DNA of 6,250 nt, taken from NCBI GenBank assembly GCA_021203685.1, contig JAJQAS010000138.1:1-6250 (forward strand), written 5' to 3'. The translations under genes were made by a program, and so were the position numbers. Source of the stretch: Clostridiales bacterium. GTDB lineage: Bacteria; Bacillota; Clostridia; Oscillospirales; Oscillospiraceae. This document shows, piece after piece, positions 5,593 through 6,250 of this stretch; the stretch's first letter is position 1; the number at the start of each line of letters is the position of its first letter. The notes beneath the pieces were generated by a model, which saw only the letters and a program-made list of their open reading frames with translations, searched no databases and was not told the origin of the DNA.

Positions 5593-6150
5593 TTGAACCA
5601 AAAGAATCTGAAAACCGGTGGGATGCTCCTGCTGTTTTTTGTAAAAATTGGCTGTTTCACCTTTGGCGGTGGTTGGGGTATCCTGGCGCAAATCGAGCAG
5701 GAATTTATCCACAAGCGAAATTGGATTACACAGGAGGACCTGCTGGAGTTGACGGCGGTGGGAAAATCCCTTCCCGGCATTATGATCGCCAACATCAGCG
5801 TTTTGTTCGGCTACCAGATGGCGGGATGGTTTGGCAGTCTCTGCTGTCTGGTGGGAATCACCCTGCCCGCCGTGGTAATCCTGTCACTAATCACGCTGGT
5901 ATACGATGCGGTAAAATCCAACTATTGGTGCTGGTGCGCGCTCAAGGGGGTCAGTTGCGCCGTGGTGCCAATCATCGGCAGCGCAGCTCTTTCTCTGGGG
6001 CGGGAGGCGCTGAAAACCCCGCGTTCCGTCGTTCTCTGCTTGCTGGCGCTGGTACTGTTGCTTGTCGGTGTGGGAAATCTGCCCTTGGTGGTGGCAGGTG
6101 CAGCGGCGGCGCTGCTGTGGATGGGGGTGAAGAATCGTGATTTATCTTGA
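5593..6150 (+). CDS. Short-chain chromate transporter (CHR family) subunit, first half-gene
   Basis: A 185-residue integral membrane protein of the short CHR type, in which two half-length proteins encoded side by side act together. The first segment carries the family signature FFVKIGCFTFGGGW (15-28). It is followed by the amphipathic region IEQEFIHKRNWITQEDLLEL and by VGKSLPGIMIANISVLFGY (56-74), matching the CHR PG...G motif, with P61 and G62. Further hydrophobic segments lie at about 79-105, 115-135 and 145-180. The start is TTG, chosen from the RBS and the family N-terminus. Family members are described as chromate/sulfate antiporters or exporters, but the substrate here is not shown, and in an anaerobe it may be another oxyanion. 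It is divergent from the LysR gene and overlaps the next half-gene by 14 bp, so the two are translationally coupled. Its partner looks interrupted, so this half may be non-functional alone. Confidence 0.85.
   Translation: MNQKNLKTGGMLLLFFVKIGCFTFGGGWGILAQIEQEFIHKRNWITQEDLLELTAVGKSLPGIMIANISVLFGYQMAGWFGSLCCLVGITLPAVVILSLITLVYDAVKSNYWCWCALKGVSCAVVPIIGSAALSLGREALKTPRSVVLCLLALVLLLVGVGNLPLVVAGAAAALLWMGVKNRDLS
6123..6130 (+). promoter_or_regulatory. Ribosome binding site of the second CHR half-gene
   Basis: GGGGGTGA, inside the end of the first CHR gene, precedes the GTG at 6137 by 6 nt and supports a coupled GTG start. Confidence 0.5.
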
Positions 6151-6202
6151 GCTCTTTTTCTCTTTTGTCCGCATTGGCTTCACCAGTTTTGGCGGGATAA
6201 AA
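6137..6202 (+). pseudogene. Second CHR chromate-transporter half-gene, interrupted after about 20 codons
   Basis: From the GTG at 6137 the frame reads MIYLELFFSFVRIGFTSFGG, the typical start of the second short CHR protein with its F...GxxxFGG signature. It overlaps the first gene by 14 bp. After codon 20, where the family continues with hydrophobic, membrane-associated sequence, the frame instead becomes hydrophilic (IKCTQESGHKSLCKNQDV) until the window edge, with no stop codon reached. The change coincides with a sequence that looks like an insertion-sequence end, so I read this as a gene disrupted by insertion. The rest of the gene may lie beyond the insertion, outside the window. The exact junction between about 6195 and 6203 cannot be fixed here. 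A genuinely divergent family member is the main alternative. Confidence 0.65.
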
Positions 6203-6250
6203 TGTACCCAAGAAAGTGGACACAAGAGTTTGTGTAAGAATCAAGACGTC
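6203..6250. mobile_element. Probable left end of an insertion sequence, running off the window
   Basis: From 6203 the sequence begins TGTACCCAAGAAAGTGGACA, which resembles the terminal inverted repeats of IS3-family (IS150-like) elements: a 5' TG end and an AAGTGGACA-like block. A perfect inverted repeat, ACACAA and TTGTGT (6220-6235, 4-nt spacer), follows. No transposase codons can be recognised in 48 bases, and the other end and any target-site duplication lie outside the window. An IS256-type end cannot be excluded. The call rests on resemblance plus the abrupt loss of the CHR reading frame at the same point. Confidence 0.5.

Noticed and set aside
5550..6140. 196-residue plus-strand frame overlapping the first CHR gene
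   Set aside because: The CHR frame carries the FGGG and PG signatures and membrane segments, while this frame is Gly/Arg-rich and featureless. Its internal ATG at 5583 is close to the RBS but leads to no recognisable protein.
1..6250. CRISPR array, rRNA, riboswitch or toxin-antitoxin pair
   Set aside because: I looked for regularly spaced repeats, rRNA core sequences, long structured leaders and small paired genes, and saw none that could be supported.

Overview
The window looks like an accessory stretch of a Gram-positive anaerobe, most likely a Clostridia/Oscillospiraceae-type gut Firmicute. This is inferred from strong GGAGG-type ribosome binding sites, sigma-A-like promoters, GC-rich citrate-lyase accessory genes and a short-chain chromate-transporter pair. 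No taxonomic marker is complete, so the assignment is tentative.

Left end (1-202): the sequence opens with the 3' half of an initiator tRNA-fMet on the minus strand (7-51), running from the anticodon loop to the encoded CCA. It stops matching abruptly, which is the usual signature of a tyrosine-recombinase attachment-site copy. About 150 bp without a convincing gene follow, including an imperfect 11-bp tandem repeat (173-194) of a kind plausibly left at the end of an integrative element. Next, on the minus strand (203-1894), is a full-length AAA-ATPase-like protein with a C-terminal PD-(D/E)XK nuclease-like domain. It has its own promoter and RBS and looks richer in A+T than the genes to its right.

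Middle (2029-4570): a plus-strand two-gene operon starts from a plausible sigma-A promoter. Its first gene is a CitX-CitG fusion that makes and attaches the citrate lyase prosthetic group. Its second gene, 2 nt downstream, is CitC, the acetate:citrate lyase ligase that acetylates that group. Together they turn apo-citrate lyase into active enzyme. The lyase subunit genes (citD, citE, citF) and a citrate transporter are not in the window. A strong hairpin plus T-run ends the operon.

Right part (4569-6250): a LysR-family regulator is convergent with citC and divergent from a short chromate-transporter (CHR) gene that starts with TTG. The 103-bp regulator/CHR intergenic region holds a perfect-hexamer promoter for the regulator, a candidate LysR operator over its -35 box, and a weaker promoter facing the CHR gene. 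A second CHR half-gene begins with GTG, overlaps the first by 14 bp, and loses family resemblance after about 20 codons. There the sequence changes to what looks like the end of an insertion sequence running off the window. The segment therefore has mobile-DNA scars at both edges, around a citrate-lyase maturation operon and a regulator/transporter module.
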